From contig JAEZYR010000059.1 of the NCBI GenBank assembly GCA_023442635.1, positions 1 through 13,394 on the forward strand: a DNA stretch of 13,394 nt, written 5' to 3'. The position numbers were made by a program, and so were the translations under genes. Shown piece by piece: positions 1 to 6,854 of the stretch; the stretch's first letter is position 1, and the number at the start of each line of letters is the position of its first letter. Under the pieces are notes generated by a model, which worked only from the letters and a program-made list of their open reading frames with translations, was not told the DNA's origin and searched no databases. This DNA comes from Bacillota bacterium. Lineage in GTDB: Bacteria > Bacillota > Clostridia > Saccharofermentanales > Fastidiosipilaceae.

Positions 1-165
1 CCCCAGTAAGGCTCGGAGCCCTCCCGTACCAAAACTAAGTTGTTGGTAAAAACGATCTTCAATTTCTTTGGGATCGTCTTTGATATTTTTGAGTTCATTG
101 TGCGTATCTTGATCGAAAAAAGGATCCTCGCTCCACACCTGATAACGTGCTAAATAGTCCTGCAT
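1..165 (-). CDS. pgcA: Alpha-phosphoglucomutase / phosphomannomutase (PgcA type), N-terminal fragment
   Basis: Only the first 55 codons lie in the window; the rest runs off the left edge. The reading begins at an ATG (163-165) preceded by AAGGAGG (172-178) with 6 nt spacing, which fixes the start. The peptide starts MQDYLARYQVW and ends with SFGTGGLRALLG. The FGTGGLR block is the N-terminal signature of alpha-D-phosphohexomutases of the PgcA/phosphoglucomutase group, and an acidic stretch followed by a D/E-RFY element just before it is also typical. The catalytic phosphoserine loop lies further on and is not visible. The family interconverts glucose-1-phosphate and glucose-6-phosphate (or the mannose equivalents) in the cytoplasm. 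It sits 117 nt downstream of uvrB on the same strand with no clear terminator between them, so read-through is possible. Which hexose is preferred cannot be told from this fragment. Confidence 0.85.
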   Translation of the reverse strand, partial: MQDYLARYQVWSEDPFFDQDTHNELKNIKDDPKEIEDRFYQQLSFGTGGLRALLG

Positions 166-171
166 GCCTGG

Positions 172-178
172 CCTCCTT
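172..178 (-). promoter_or_regulatory. Ribosome-binding site of the phosphoglucomutase gene
   Basis: AAGGAGG on the minus strand, 6 nt before the ATG at 165. It decides the start of a gene that is otherwise mostly outside the window. Confidence 0.8.
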
Positions 179-281
179 ATACGGAATACTCTTATTTTAC
201 TTTGCTTTTTGCTCTAGGTTATCTACTTTATGGATTAGCTATCTCCAATCCCTACTATTTACAAGACAGGCTCGCTTCTAT

Positions 282-2285
282 TCACGCTCGAATTTCGATG
301 AGCCAATCGCGCAAACGTGCTGCCTCTTCAAAGTCAAGCTCTTTGGCCGCTTGTCGCATTTCCTTCTCGACTTGCTTAGCTAATCGCTCCCTCTCCTGTG
401 GACTCATTTCCTTGAGCGCTTTCTGGCGTCTCTTCGGTTCTTCAAAAGAAAGCGCCGCCTCATCTGCCGCTTTTTTGCTCTTCTTTTGGGCAAAAGTATC
501 AGCCACTGTACGAATCTCTTTTTGAATCGTTTTGGGCACAATATGGTGTTCAGCGTTATAGGCCGCCTGTAAAGTTCGACGGCGATTGGTCTCGCTTATA
601 GCCTCCATCATCTGGGGCGAAACTTCATTGGCATACAAAATCACACGTCCATTAGCATTACGGGCAGCACGTCCTATGATTTGGATGAGTGATGTTGTTG
701 AGCGCAAAAAACCCCTCATATCACTGTCCAAAATACAGATAAGTGAAACTTCGGGTAGGTCAATACCCTCTCTCAGCAAGTTAATCCCGCACAAAATGTC
801 ATAGGTTCCGGCCCTCAAATCAGCCAGAATTTTCAAACGCTCATGATTTTCAAGTTCTGAATGCAAATACTGAACTTTGAGACCTGCTTCTGCCAAAAAA
901 GAGGTCATATCCTCTGCCATACGTTTGGTCAGCGTTAAGACCAAAACCCTTTCTCCACGCGCGATGACTTCACGCGCACGACCGATCAAGTGTTCAATCT
1001 GTCCTTCTACAGGATGGATTTCAAGTTCTGGATCTAACAAACCAGTCGGACGGATGATTTGTTCGACCACCTGTTCAGCTCTTTGACTTTCATAAGGACC
1101 TGGTGTTGCGCTGACATAAATGGTTTGACCCATATGCGCCTCGAATTCTGGGAAGCTCAGGGGGCGATTGTCATAGGCCGACGGCAAGCGAAAACCAAAA
1201 CGAACCAAGCTGTCCTTACGAGCCTTGTCCCCATTGAGCATAGAGCCTATTTGAGGGATGGTTGCGTGCGATTCATCGATAAAAAGCAAGTAGTCTTCAG
1301 GGAAGAAGTCCAGCAAAGTGTAAGGCGCCGTGCCAGGTGCTCTCCCGTCAAAAAAGCGTGAATAGTTTTCGATACCTTTAACAAAGCCAGTTTCTCGTAT
1401 CATCTCAAGGTCATAGCGCGTTCTTTGTTCGAGTCGATAGGCCTCCACCAGCTGCCCAGCCTCTCGAAATTTGGTTATTTCTTGATCCAACTCCGCTTCG
1501 ATCGCAGCGAGTGCAGCTTGCGTTTTAGACTGGTTAATCTGGTAGTGCGTAGCTGGATAGATCATGGCGTAATTCCGCTCAGCTAGGGGTTTTTGGGTTA
1601 TAAAATCCAATTCAACAATACGCTCGATTTCATCACCAAAGAACTCTACGCGTACGATGGCTGAATCGTAAGAAGCGGGATAAATATCCAGCACATCACC
1701 ACGAACCCTAAAGCAACCACGTTTGATCTCAAAATCATTACGCGTGTATTGAATCTCAACCAAACGCTGAATCACAGCTTCACGGTCTTGCAAGTTCCCG
1801 ACCCGCAAGTGCAGCATCATGTCTCGGTAATCAGCTGGGTTACCAATACCATATATGCAAGATACAGACGCCACAACAATAACGTCGCGTCGCTCTAGCA
1901 AACTTGCGGTCGCAGCATGACGCATACGATCAATTTCGTCATTGATAGCTAAATCTTTTTCGATATAGGTGTCGGTCTGCGGAATATACGCTTCGGGCTG
2001 ATAGTAGTCGTAATAAGAAACGAAGTATTCAACACGATTTTTCGGGAAAAAGCTCTGGAATTCAGCCGCAAGCTGACCAGCCAGGGTCTTGTTGTGTGCG
2101 ATCACAAGAGCTGGTCTCTGTAGAGTTTGAATAATATTGGCCATGGTGAAAGTTTTGCCAGAACCCGTAACACCTAGCAAAATCTGATCTTTTGCCCCTT
2201 TTTCGACACCTTCTACCAAACGTCGAATGGCCTCAGGCTGGTCTCCTGTTGGCTGATAGGAGGCTTCTAACATGAATTTTTCCAC
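282..2285 (-). CDS. uvrB: UvrABC excision nuclease subunit B (DNA damage-verifying helicase)
   Basis: UvrB receives damaged DNA from UvrA, inserts its beta-hairpin at the lesion and recruits UvrC for incision. Numbering here counts from an in-frame ATG at 2291 (669 codons). Walker A GVTGSGKT is at 40-47, the beta-hairpin region with YDYYQPEAYIP at about 94-104, the motif II box DESH at 339-342, the NLLREGIDLPEVS block near 504-516, motif VI QIIGRAARN near 537-545, and a C-terminal UVR domain (about 634-669) that contacts UvrC. Length is normal for the family. The start is ambiguous: AGGGGAG (2292-2298) directly abuts the ATG at 2291 but is 6 nt from an in-frame GTG at codon 3, so I prefer GTG at 2285 (667 aa). 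A segment usually read as DADKEGFLRS is DSDMRGFLRS here. uvrA and uvrC are not in the window. Confidence 0.97.
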   Translation of the reverse strand: MEKFMLEASYQPTGDQPEAIRRLVEGVEKGAKDQILLGVTGSGKTFTMANIIQTLQRPALVIAHNKTLAGQLAAEFQSFFPKNRVEYFVSYYDYYQPEAYIPQTDTYIEKDLAINDEIDRMRHAATASLLERRDVIVVASVSCIYGIGNPADYRDMMLHLRVGNLQDREAVIQRLVEIQYTRNDFEIKRGCFRVRGDVLDIYPASYDSAIVRVEFFGDEIERIVELDFITQKPLAERNYAMIYPATHYQINQSKTQAALAAIEAELDQEITKFREAGQLVEAYRLEQRTRYDLEMIRETGFVKGIENYSRFFDGRAPGTAPYTLLDFFPEDYLLFIDESHATIPQIGSMLNGDKARKDSLVRFGFRLPSAYDNRPLSFPEFEAHMGQTIYVSATPGPYESQRAEQVVEQIIRPTGLLDPELEIHPVEGQIEHLIGRAREVIARGERVLVLTLTKRMAEDMTSFLAEAGLKVQYLHSELENHERLKILADLRAGTYDILCGINLLREGIDLPEVSLICILDSDMRGFLRSTTSLIQIIGRAARNANGRVILYANEVSPQMMEAISETNRRRTLQAAYNAEHHIVPKTIQKEIRTVADTFAQKKSKKAADEAALSFEEPKRRQKALKEMSPQERERLAKQVEKEMRQAAKELDFEEAARLRDWLIEIRA

Positions 2286-2336
2286 ACCCATCTCCCCTAC
2301 AATTCATTATTGAGCGTAAGCAGACTTTCTACTTTC

Positions 2337-2365
2337 GTTATCTCGCTTTACGCTTAATCCTACAA
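2337..2365 (-). promoter_or_regulatory. Possible uvrB promoter
   Basis: On the minus strand, TTGTAG (2360-2365) and GATAAC (2337-2342) are separated by exactly 17 nt, with 3/6 and 4/6 matches to the sigma-A boxes. It lies about 50 nt upstream of the uvrB start. The -35-like box is part of a CTACAAAGG direct repeat. No LexA-type box is visible. This is a weak prediction. Confidence 0.3.
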
Positions 2366-2388
2366 AGGTCTAGCCTATTCTACAAAGG
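2360..2388. repeat. Two direct copies of CTACAAAGG, 20-bp period
   Basis: CTACAAAGG occurs at 2360-2368 and 2380-2388 in the region upstream of uvrB. The 20-bp period is close to two helical turns, which would put both copies on the same face of the DNA. No known operator consensus is recognised; it may be chance. Confidence 0.4.
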
Positions 2389-2446
2389 ATCAGAAAAGGA
2401 AATGATTAGAAACACCTATTTAGGTTCTAGTGTGATGCCATCAAAC

Positions 2447-2478
2447 AAAGCCACGCAGCTTTGAACTTGCGTGGCTTT
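2447..2478 (-). terminator. Rho-independent terminator downstream of htpG
   Basis: A perfect 11-bp inverted repeat (AAAGCCACGCA at 2447-2457, TGCGTGGCTTT at 2468-2478) with a 10-nt loop lies about 30 nt beyond the htpG stop codon. On the minus strand the stem runs into TTTGTTTG. The plus strand has a weaker TTTATTT tail, so some bidirectional activity is possible. It separates htpG from uvrB. Confidence 0.75.
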
Positions 2479-2506
2479 ATTTCAGTAATTGAACGTCGTT
2501 TCAAAC

Positions 2507-4525
2507 TCAGGGCTTGAGCTGCTGGAGCAACTGACTGGTTCTTGCCAAGAAAGCTAACAGATCCGCTCCCTCTAAGCTACCGTGACTCAGGCGCGCCAAG
2601 TCATAAAGTTCTGCCGCCAAACGTCTTGCCTCATCGCCTTGAGCCAATCCCTCAAGAGTCAGAACCTGGGTCAGGAGTGGGTGATCTGTATTGGCCAGCA
2701 GGGTCTGCTCCACAGGGAAGAGCTTGTCCAAGTCCATACCTCCCACAGATTGACCTTGCATTTTAGCGAACTGCTGACGCATCTGCTGCATCCGTCGTGA
2801 AGCTTCAGTCTCCAGCAAAACCAGTGCTGCTTCTTCTTCGCCTAAAGCACGCACCTCAAGTTTCAGATCAGGCTGTCCACTCACTTCTCTAAAGAGTTTT
2901 TCGAGTTCGGGTTGGCGCTCAATAAGCCCCTCTTCACCAGCCAGGTCTGCATCGACACGCGCGAAGCTCACTTTTTTCTTGTTGTCATCTGAGAGCTGAT
3001 TTTGGTGCTCAAGAAAACTGATCAAGGGCTGGTCAAGTTCATGATCCAAAACCAGGACCTTCTCGCCTTTGGCTTCGTAACGCTTAGTGTAGGCGAGCTG
3101 TTTCTCAGGCGCATCCGTATAGTGAAGCTTTTCTTCTGGCAGCTCATCAAAAGATAAATAACTTTGATCAGTCGTTTGAAAAAGGAGTGCTTCTTTGACA
3201 CGCTTAAAGAACTTTTCGTCTTTTAGGCAGCCATACTTAACAAAAACAGATATATCTGACCAACATTTTTCATATTGCGCGCGATCTTCTTTGTACAGCT
3301 GGGTCAGGCGCTCTGCAACTCTCCGGACAATGTACTCTGCCAATTTCCGCACATGGGCATCATTTTGCAAAAAGGATCTCGAAACATTGAGTGGTAACTC
3401 AGGGATATCCAGGCATCCTTTGAGCAAGAAAAGGTAATCGGGTATGACTTCCTTGATGTTGTCAGCCACGAATACGCGGTTCGCATAGATCTTGATACGC
3501 CCCTCAAGACTTTCGTATTGGTGATCCATTTGTGGAAAGTAAAGAACACCTTGAACACGGAACGGGTAGTCCATGTTGAGATGAATCCAGAACAGCGGTT
3601 CTCGATAGTCTTGGAAAGTATCGCGATAAAACTGCCGATAAGCTTCCTCACTCACCTCACGAGGATTGGCCTTCCACAAAGGTTCTGTATCGTTAATCGG
3701 CTGGGGTACGAGTGGCTGGGGAGCCGTCGGCATGGCCTCCTCAAATGTTTCGCCCTTCTTTTCTGCCTCTTGCTTGCGTTGCTTCCAAGCTTCCAATCGT
3801 TGTTCAAAAGCCTTCTGCCGTTCCTCTAATCCCCGTTTTTCGGCCTGCTGATCCTCGAAGAAAATCGGATAGGGCATGAAGTGGCTGTAGGTGTGAAGTA
3901 TTTCTCGAATCCGAGCACCAGTGAGGTCATTCAAGGCCGAATCCGTTAGGTGCAGAATAATGTCCGTTCCAAAATGCTCTCGATTGCCCTGGCGCAAAGT
4001 AAAATCCATGCCTTCCTGGCTTTCCCAATGCGCTGGCATAGACTCAGCCCTTGCTGATCGCGACTCAATTTCGACTTTTTCAGCCACCATAAAGACCGAG
4101 TAAAAGCCCAAGCCAAAGTGCCCAATGATCTCATCTCCACTGGTCTGATCCTGATACTGCTGAATAAAATCTACAGCGCCTGAAAAAGCGATTTCATTTA
4201 TATAGCGATCGATTTCTTCAGCCGTCATACCGATGCCATTGTCACTCACCCGGAGCGTTTTAGCTTCTTGATCTAAAACAACATCGATTCGCCCTCCTGG
4301 CGCAGCTTCATTGCTCCAGGCCTCTCTCTCCTCTGGCGTTAATCCTGGCAACCGTTCGAAGTCCAATTCTCCCAGTTGCAACAAGCTATTGCGTTTGCTG
4401 ATAGCATCTGTCGCATTTGAGATGAGTTCTCTCAAGAAAATATCCTGATCTGAATAAAGCCACTGGCGAATAATGGGGAAGATATTCTCAGTGCTGACAT
4501 GAATCTTGCCATTCTTATCTTGCAT
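2507..4525 (-). CDS. htpG: Chaperone protein HtpG (bacterial Hsp90)
   Basis: A cytoplasmic ATP-dependent dimeric chaperone of the Hsp90/GHKL family. Numbering is from the ATG at 4525 (672 aa). The N-terminal Bergerat ATP site is complete: FLRELISNATDA with Glu33 and Asn37, DNGIGM at 95-100, and GHFGLGF at 135-141. The middle domain shows EPLFWIHLNMDYPF and, further on, LPLNVSRSFLQND; the C-terminal dimerisation region is intact. About residues 228-275 form a long charged, Lys/Glu/Gln-rich segment leading into a Pro-rich stretch, unlike the short linker in E. coli HtpG. An in-frame GTG at 4537 overlaps the AAAGGTG (4535-4541) that suits the ATG nine nt downstream, so I take the ATG. A hairpin terminator follows the gene and an extended -10 box precedes it. 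No CIRCE or CtsR operator is visible. Confidence 0.97.
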   Translation of the reverse strand: MQDKNGKIHVSTENIFPIIRQWLYSDQDIFLRELISNATDAISKRNSLLQLGELDFERLPGLTPEEREAWSNEAAPGGRIDVVLDQEAKTLRVSDNGIGMTAEEIDRYINEIAFSGAVDFIQQYQDQTSGDEIIGHFGLGFYSVFMVAEKVEIESRSARAESMPAHWESQEGMDFTLRQGNREHFGTDIILHLTDSALNDLTGARIREILHTYSHFMPYPIFFEDQQAEKRGLEERQKAFEQRLEAWKQRKQEAEKKGETFEEAMPTAPQPLVPQPINDTEPLWKANPREVSEEAYRQFYRDTFQDYREPLFWIHLNMDYPFRVQGVLYFPQMDHQYESLEGRIKIYANRVFVADNIKEVIPDYLFLLKGCLDIPELPLNVSRSFLQNDAHVRKLAEYIVRRVAERLTQLYKEDRAQYEKCWSDISVFVKYGCLKDEKFFKRVKEALLFQTTDQSYLSFDELPEEKLHYTDAPEKQLAYTKRYEAKGEKVLVLDHELDQPLISFLEHQNQLSDDNKKKVSFARVDADLAGEEGLIERQPELEKLFREVSGQPDLKLEVRALGEEEAALVLLETEASRRMQQMRQQFAKMQGQSVGGMDLDKLFPVEQTLLANTDHPLLTQVLTLEGLAQGDEARRLAAELYDLARLSHGSLEGADLLAFLARTSQLLQQLKP

Positions 4526-4558
4526 CCTTCGAAACACCTTTCAAAAAAACTGGCCATG

Positions 4559-4567
4559 ATCATACCA
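4559..4567 (-). promoter_or_regulatory. Extended -10 promoter for htpG
   Basis: On the minus strand TGGTATGAT is an extended -10 (TGn followed by a 5/6 match to TATAAT). A start near 4552 would give a leader of about 27 nt to the htpG ATG. No good -35 box is present at 17-18 nt, which is typical for extended -10 promoters. Confidence 0.5.
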
Positions 4568-4575
4568 CGGCCTAG

Positions 4576-4615
4576 AGAAGCTTTCAGACCAACCCAAAGA
4601 CACTTTTGAGCTTCT
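4576..4615. repeat. Short inverted repeat between the cyclo-ligase gene and htpG
   Basis: AGAAGCT (4576-4582) and AGCTTCT (4609-4615) form a perfect 7-bp inverted repeat with a 26-nt spacer. It has no T-tract and a long loop, so it is not a convincing terminator. It lies just upstream of the htpG -10 box and could be an operator or chance. Confidence 0.3.
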
Positions 4616-4641
4616 AGTGACTTGCGGTACTGCTCAGTGTA

Positions 4642-5358
4642 TTAACTCTTCTTATACTCGCTCAGTCTACGCAGCCGCTTCGGTGTAACCCACGCATCCA
4701 TAGGCATATCCCAGCCTTCTCTCGGCAGGTAGTCGACAAGCTGGCAGTCATAAAGAGAGGCCCAAGCCTCAAAAGAGCAGCCCTTACGCCGCCGAAGTTG
4801 CAGCGTGCGGTCATAATAACCAGCTCCATGGCCCAAGCGTGTGCCATCTACACTACAACCCACCACTGGAACAAGCAAAAGATCTGGGCAGAAGTCCTCT
4901 GCAGCCTTGGCATCTCTCAAGGGTCCCTCCAGCAAACCATAATTGGAATAGGCCCAACCCAAGCGCTGTAGCGTGCTCAGACGAAAATCTTCTGGTAGAC
5001 GTACCCAGGATAAGGCTGCCGTCCTATCTACAACGCGCGGGATATAAATATGAATGAGTGGATAGCCCTTGTCTTTGTATACACCTGCTATAACTTCTTG
5101 ATTCCAATAGATAATTCGCTCGAAGAGCAAAGCCAAATCAGGTTCGTGAATCAAGGGAAAATAGGCGCCCACGCAAAATGCAGTTTCGCGAGCAGTCAGT
5201 TCCTGTTTAATACAGCGCCAAAGTCGATAACACTGTTTCCAACTCTCAGCTGCCTGTTCCTCCTTGCTCATCAAAGCTGCCTGTTCAGAAAAATAACGTC
5301 TTAAGGCAGCCTTATCTCCCTGTGCCTGTGCCCAATGCAAGTCTCTTGCGTCAGCCAT
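4642..5358 (-). CDS. 5-formyltetrahydrofolate cyclo-ligase (MTHFS / YgfA / YqgN family)
   Basis: The family converts 5-formyl-tetrahydrofolate to 5,10-methenyl-tetrahydrofolate with ATP, returning a storage folate to the active one-carbon pool in the cytoplasm. The 238-aa product has the family signature RLGHGAGYYDR at residues 174-184 (commonly RLGYGGGYYDR), a nucleotide-contacting Lys/Arg element near the N-terminus (K16, R20-R21), and the C-terminal LPREGWDMPMDAWVT block matching the usual HD-(v/m)P-D-vvT end. It is slightly longer than the usual 180-200 aa because of a longer N-terminus and middle. An AGGAAGG-like ribosome-binding site precedes the ATG at 5358. It is first of the minus-strand genes, 116 nt upstream of htpG, and diverges from the transporter. 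The His and Ala substitutions in the signature are conservative in position; activity is expected but not shown. Confidence 0.9.
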   Translation of the reverse strand: MADARDLHWAQAQGDKAALRRYFSEQAALMSKEEQAAESWKQCYRLWRCIKQELTARETAFCVGAYFPLIHEPDLALLFERIIYWNQEVIAGVYKDKGYPLIHIYIPRVVDRTAALSWVRLPEDFRLSTLQRLGWAYSNYGLLEGPLRDAKAAEDFCPDLLLVPVVGCSVDGTRLGHGAGYYDRTLQLRRRKGCSFEAWASLYDCQLVDYLPREGWDMPMDAWVTPKRLRRLSEYKKS

Positions 5359-5454
5359 TACTGAACCTTCCTATTTCTAAAGAATGTGTGTAAGGCTTCG
5401 CTCGACTGTCTAAGTTCACGATTCACGAGCCAAAGCCTCAATTATTTATTTATC

Positions 5455-5483
5455 AAAATATAGAATATATTTCATCTTTCCAA
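5455..5483 (-). promoter_or_regulatory. Possible promoter of the 5-FTHF cyclo-ligase gene
   Basis: On the minus strand TTGGAA (5478-5483) and TATTTT (5455-5460) are 17 nt apart, each matching 4/6 of the sigma-A consensus. The predicted start would leave about 90 nt of leader. In this A/T-rich stretch such matches arise easily. Confidence 0.35.
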
Positions 5484-5491
5484 TATCTAAG

Positions 5492-5516
5492 ACAAGTCAA
5501 AAATAAAAAAACTTGT
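5492..5516. repeat. Inverted repeat ACAAGT-N13-ACTTGT
   Basis: Perfect 6-bp arms at 5492-5497 and 5511-5516 flank an A-rich 13-nt spacer. It lies just upstream of the possible minus-strand promoter. It could be a dyad operator or a chance repeat; there is no T-tract after it to suggest a terminator. Confidence 0.25.
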
Positions 5517-5733
5517 TCAATACGCAGTGAGTTCTTCTATTTTCTACCTAAAAAGAAAGGTTCTGCACGAGTTCCAAGTCTGCTGTAGCGAGCCATCCAC
5601 TCAATTCAAACGGCTGATTTTTCAGCTTGTACAGTCCAGTTTTGTTTTCCTGTTTTGCCGATTATGCCTAGCCGGTCAAGACCATACTTCGAAGCTTTGC
5701 TTCTTCTTGTGAATTTTTATATCTGTTTAACAT

Positions 5734-5749
5734 TTCAAAGCGTGTAAAT
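5734..5749 (+). promoter_or_regulatory. Possible CcpA catabolite-response element (cre) at the transporter promoter
   Basis: TTTCAAAGCGTGTAAAT spans the site. Against the cre consensus WTGNAARCGNWWWCAW I count 13 of 16 matches, with mismatches at the G of TG, one W and the C of CA. It abuts and overlaps the -35 box by one base, a position suited to repression of a sugar-transport operon. Not confirmed. Confidence 0.3.
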
Positions 5750-5777
5750 TGACAATAATGCCAAGAACTTATAGAAT
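5749..5777 (+). promoter_or_regulatory. Sigma-A promoter of the ABC transporter operon
   Basis: A perfect TTGACA (5749-5754) is followed after exactly 17 nt by TAGAAT (5772-5777, 5/6). Transcription should begin near 5784, giving a leader of about 63 nt before the first permease. This is the best promoter in the window. Confidence 0.85.
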
Positions 5778-5846
5778 CATCTAGCCTAACTCAGATGCCA
5801 TTTTCGCGTACTCTGAGAGCAGCTTCACTTCGTTGGAGGTAATGAT

Positions 5847-6842
5847 ATGCGTTCTGCTCACAGTCAAACCGTGCCAGCATCGAACAGTCTTGAAACGTCG
5901 GCTAAACCTCGGCGCAAGCGCTGGTGGACGAAGGATGATACGGAGCTTAGTCTCATCACCCTACCCACGGTAATTTGGTTTTTGCTTTTTAGCTATTTGC
6001 CAATGTTCGGCATTATCATCGCCTTCAAGAATTATCGCATTACGCCTGGCACAGGTTTTTTGACGAGCTTGATCAAAAGCCCTTGGGCTGGCCTCGAAAA
6101 CTTTAAGTTTATTATCAAGAGCGGCAGCATCTGGGTTCTCTTGCGCAACACATTTGCCTACAACATCGCTTTTATCATCCTGGGTATTGTTGTTCCTGTG
6201 GCCTGCGCAATCCTACTTAATGAATTGCACAGCCGTAAATGGAGTCGTGTCTACCAGACCATGACCTTCTTCCCCCACTTTCTTTCATGGGTTGTGGTAG
6301 CCTTCTTCGTCTATGCGCTGTTGGCTCCTGGCAGCGGTATCTTTAGCCGCTTTTTGGCCAACCATGGTAACAAGGTCAACTTCTATCAATCTCCTCAATA
6401 CTGGCCTTGGATTCTCATCTTCACCAATCTCTGGAAGGGCTTGGGTAACGGCATGGTGGTTTATCTAGCCTCCATATCTGGTATTGACACCTCCATGTAC
6501 GAGGCCGCTCTGATTGATGGGGCAAGTAAGGTTCAGCAAGCTCGCTATATAACCCTCCCTAGCTTAAAGCCCGTCATCATTATCATGTTCATCTTGAGCG
6601 TCGGGCGCATCTTCTACACCGATTTTGGTCTCTTCTACTACGTCACTCAGATGATTCCTGCCTCACTCTTTAGTGTGGCTTCGACGCTAGATACCTATGT
6701 TTATAGCGCACTTATGAACTCCAGCATTCCTGTAGGTCAAACAGCTGCTGTCACCTTCTTCCAATCCGTGTCCTGCTGTATCACTATTCTCCTGGCGAAC
6801 TTCATCGTCAAGAAGCTTGACCCCGATAGTGCATTTATCTAA
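5847..6842 (+). CDS. ABC transporter permease, LplB/YteP-like (carbohydrate importer)
   Basis: An inner-membrane subunit of a binding-protein-dependent sugar importer (MalF-side position). The 331-aa protein has a basic N-terminal tail (KPRRKRWW, about 20-27) and roughly six hydrophobic segments near 36-60, 104-126, 138-160, 186-210, 242-256 and 297-321. Between the fourth and fifth is the EAA loop EAALIDGASKVQQARYITLP (219-238), which docks onto the ATPase. The sequence style (LPMFGIIIAFKNY near the N-terminus, FFPHFLSWVV in the middle) matches the LplB/YteP branch used for oligo- and polysaccharide fragments. GGAGGT (5835-5840) lies 6 nt before the ATG. The next gene starts 12 nt after the stop. 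The exact substrate is unknown. Confidence 0.93.
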   Translation: MRSAHSQTVPASNSLETSAKPRRKRWWTKDDTELSLITLPTVIWFLLFSYLPMFGIIIAFKNYRITPGTGFLTSLIKSPWAGLENFKFIIKSGSIWVLLRNTFAYNIAFIILGIVVPVACAILLNELHSRKWSRVYQTMTFFPHFLSWVVVAFFVYALLAPGSGIFSRFLANHGNKVNFYQSPQYWPWILIFTNLWKGLGNGMVVYLASISGIDTSMYEAALIDGASKVQQARYITLPSLKPVIIIMFILSVGRIFYTDFGLFYYVTQMIPASLFSVASTLDTYVYSALMNSSIPVGQTAAVTFFQSVSCCITILLANFIVKKLDPDSAFI

Positions 6843-6848
6843 AGGAGG
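6841..6848 (+). promoter_or_regulatory. Strong ribosome-binding site overlapping the upstream stop codon
   Basis: AAAGGAGG, 6 nt before the second permease ATG, shares its first bases with the TAA (6840-6842) of the first permease. This indicates translational coupling of the two permeases in one transcript. Confidence 0.85.
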
Positions 6849-6854
6849 TTTCGC

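Larger units (their letters stand above)
5359..5846. other. 488-bp divergent intergenic region
   Basis: No gene is recognised here. The fthC-like gene leaves to the left and the transporter operon to the right. The left half (about 5440-5515) is very A/T-rich and contains an inverted repeat and a possible minus-strand promoter. The middle (5520-5735) has T-rich runs and a small GCTGA-tttt-TCAGC hairpin at 5613-5626. A 61-codon plus-strand frame at 5527-5712 starts with GTG, has no ribosome-binding site and resembles nothing known to me. The right end holds the transporter promoter. The length leaves room for an unrecognised small RNA or a decayed gene. Confidence 0.6.

Noticed and set aside
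166..281. Terminator or promoter between uvrB and the phosphoglucomutase gene
   Set aside because: The only stem (GGATT/AATCC region) is 5-7 bp with no T-tract, and the best promoter-like pair (TTGGAG-17-TAGATA) matches only 3/6 at each box.
4526..4641. Heat-shock operators (CIRCE, CtsR box) before htpG
   Set aside because: Searched for TTAGCACTC/GAGTGCTAA and GGTCAAA repeats; neither is present.
5359..5540. Tetrahydrofolate riboswitch in the leader of the folate gene
   Set aside because: The leader is A/T-rich and lacks the conserved stems and pseudoknot sequence that I know for this class.
5613..5626. GCTGA-tttt-TCAGC hairpin as a terminator
   Set aside because: Stem of only 5 bp and the T-runs begin more than 12 nt later, so it does not fit an intrinsic terminator.
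5527..5712. 61-codon plus-strand frame in the divergent intergenic region
   Set aside because: GTG start with no ribosome-binding site, Phe/Ser/Cys-rich composition typical of T-rich non-coding DNA, and no recognisable family.
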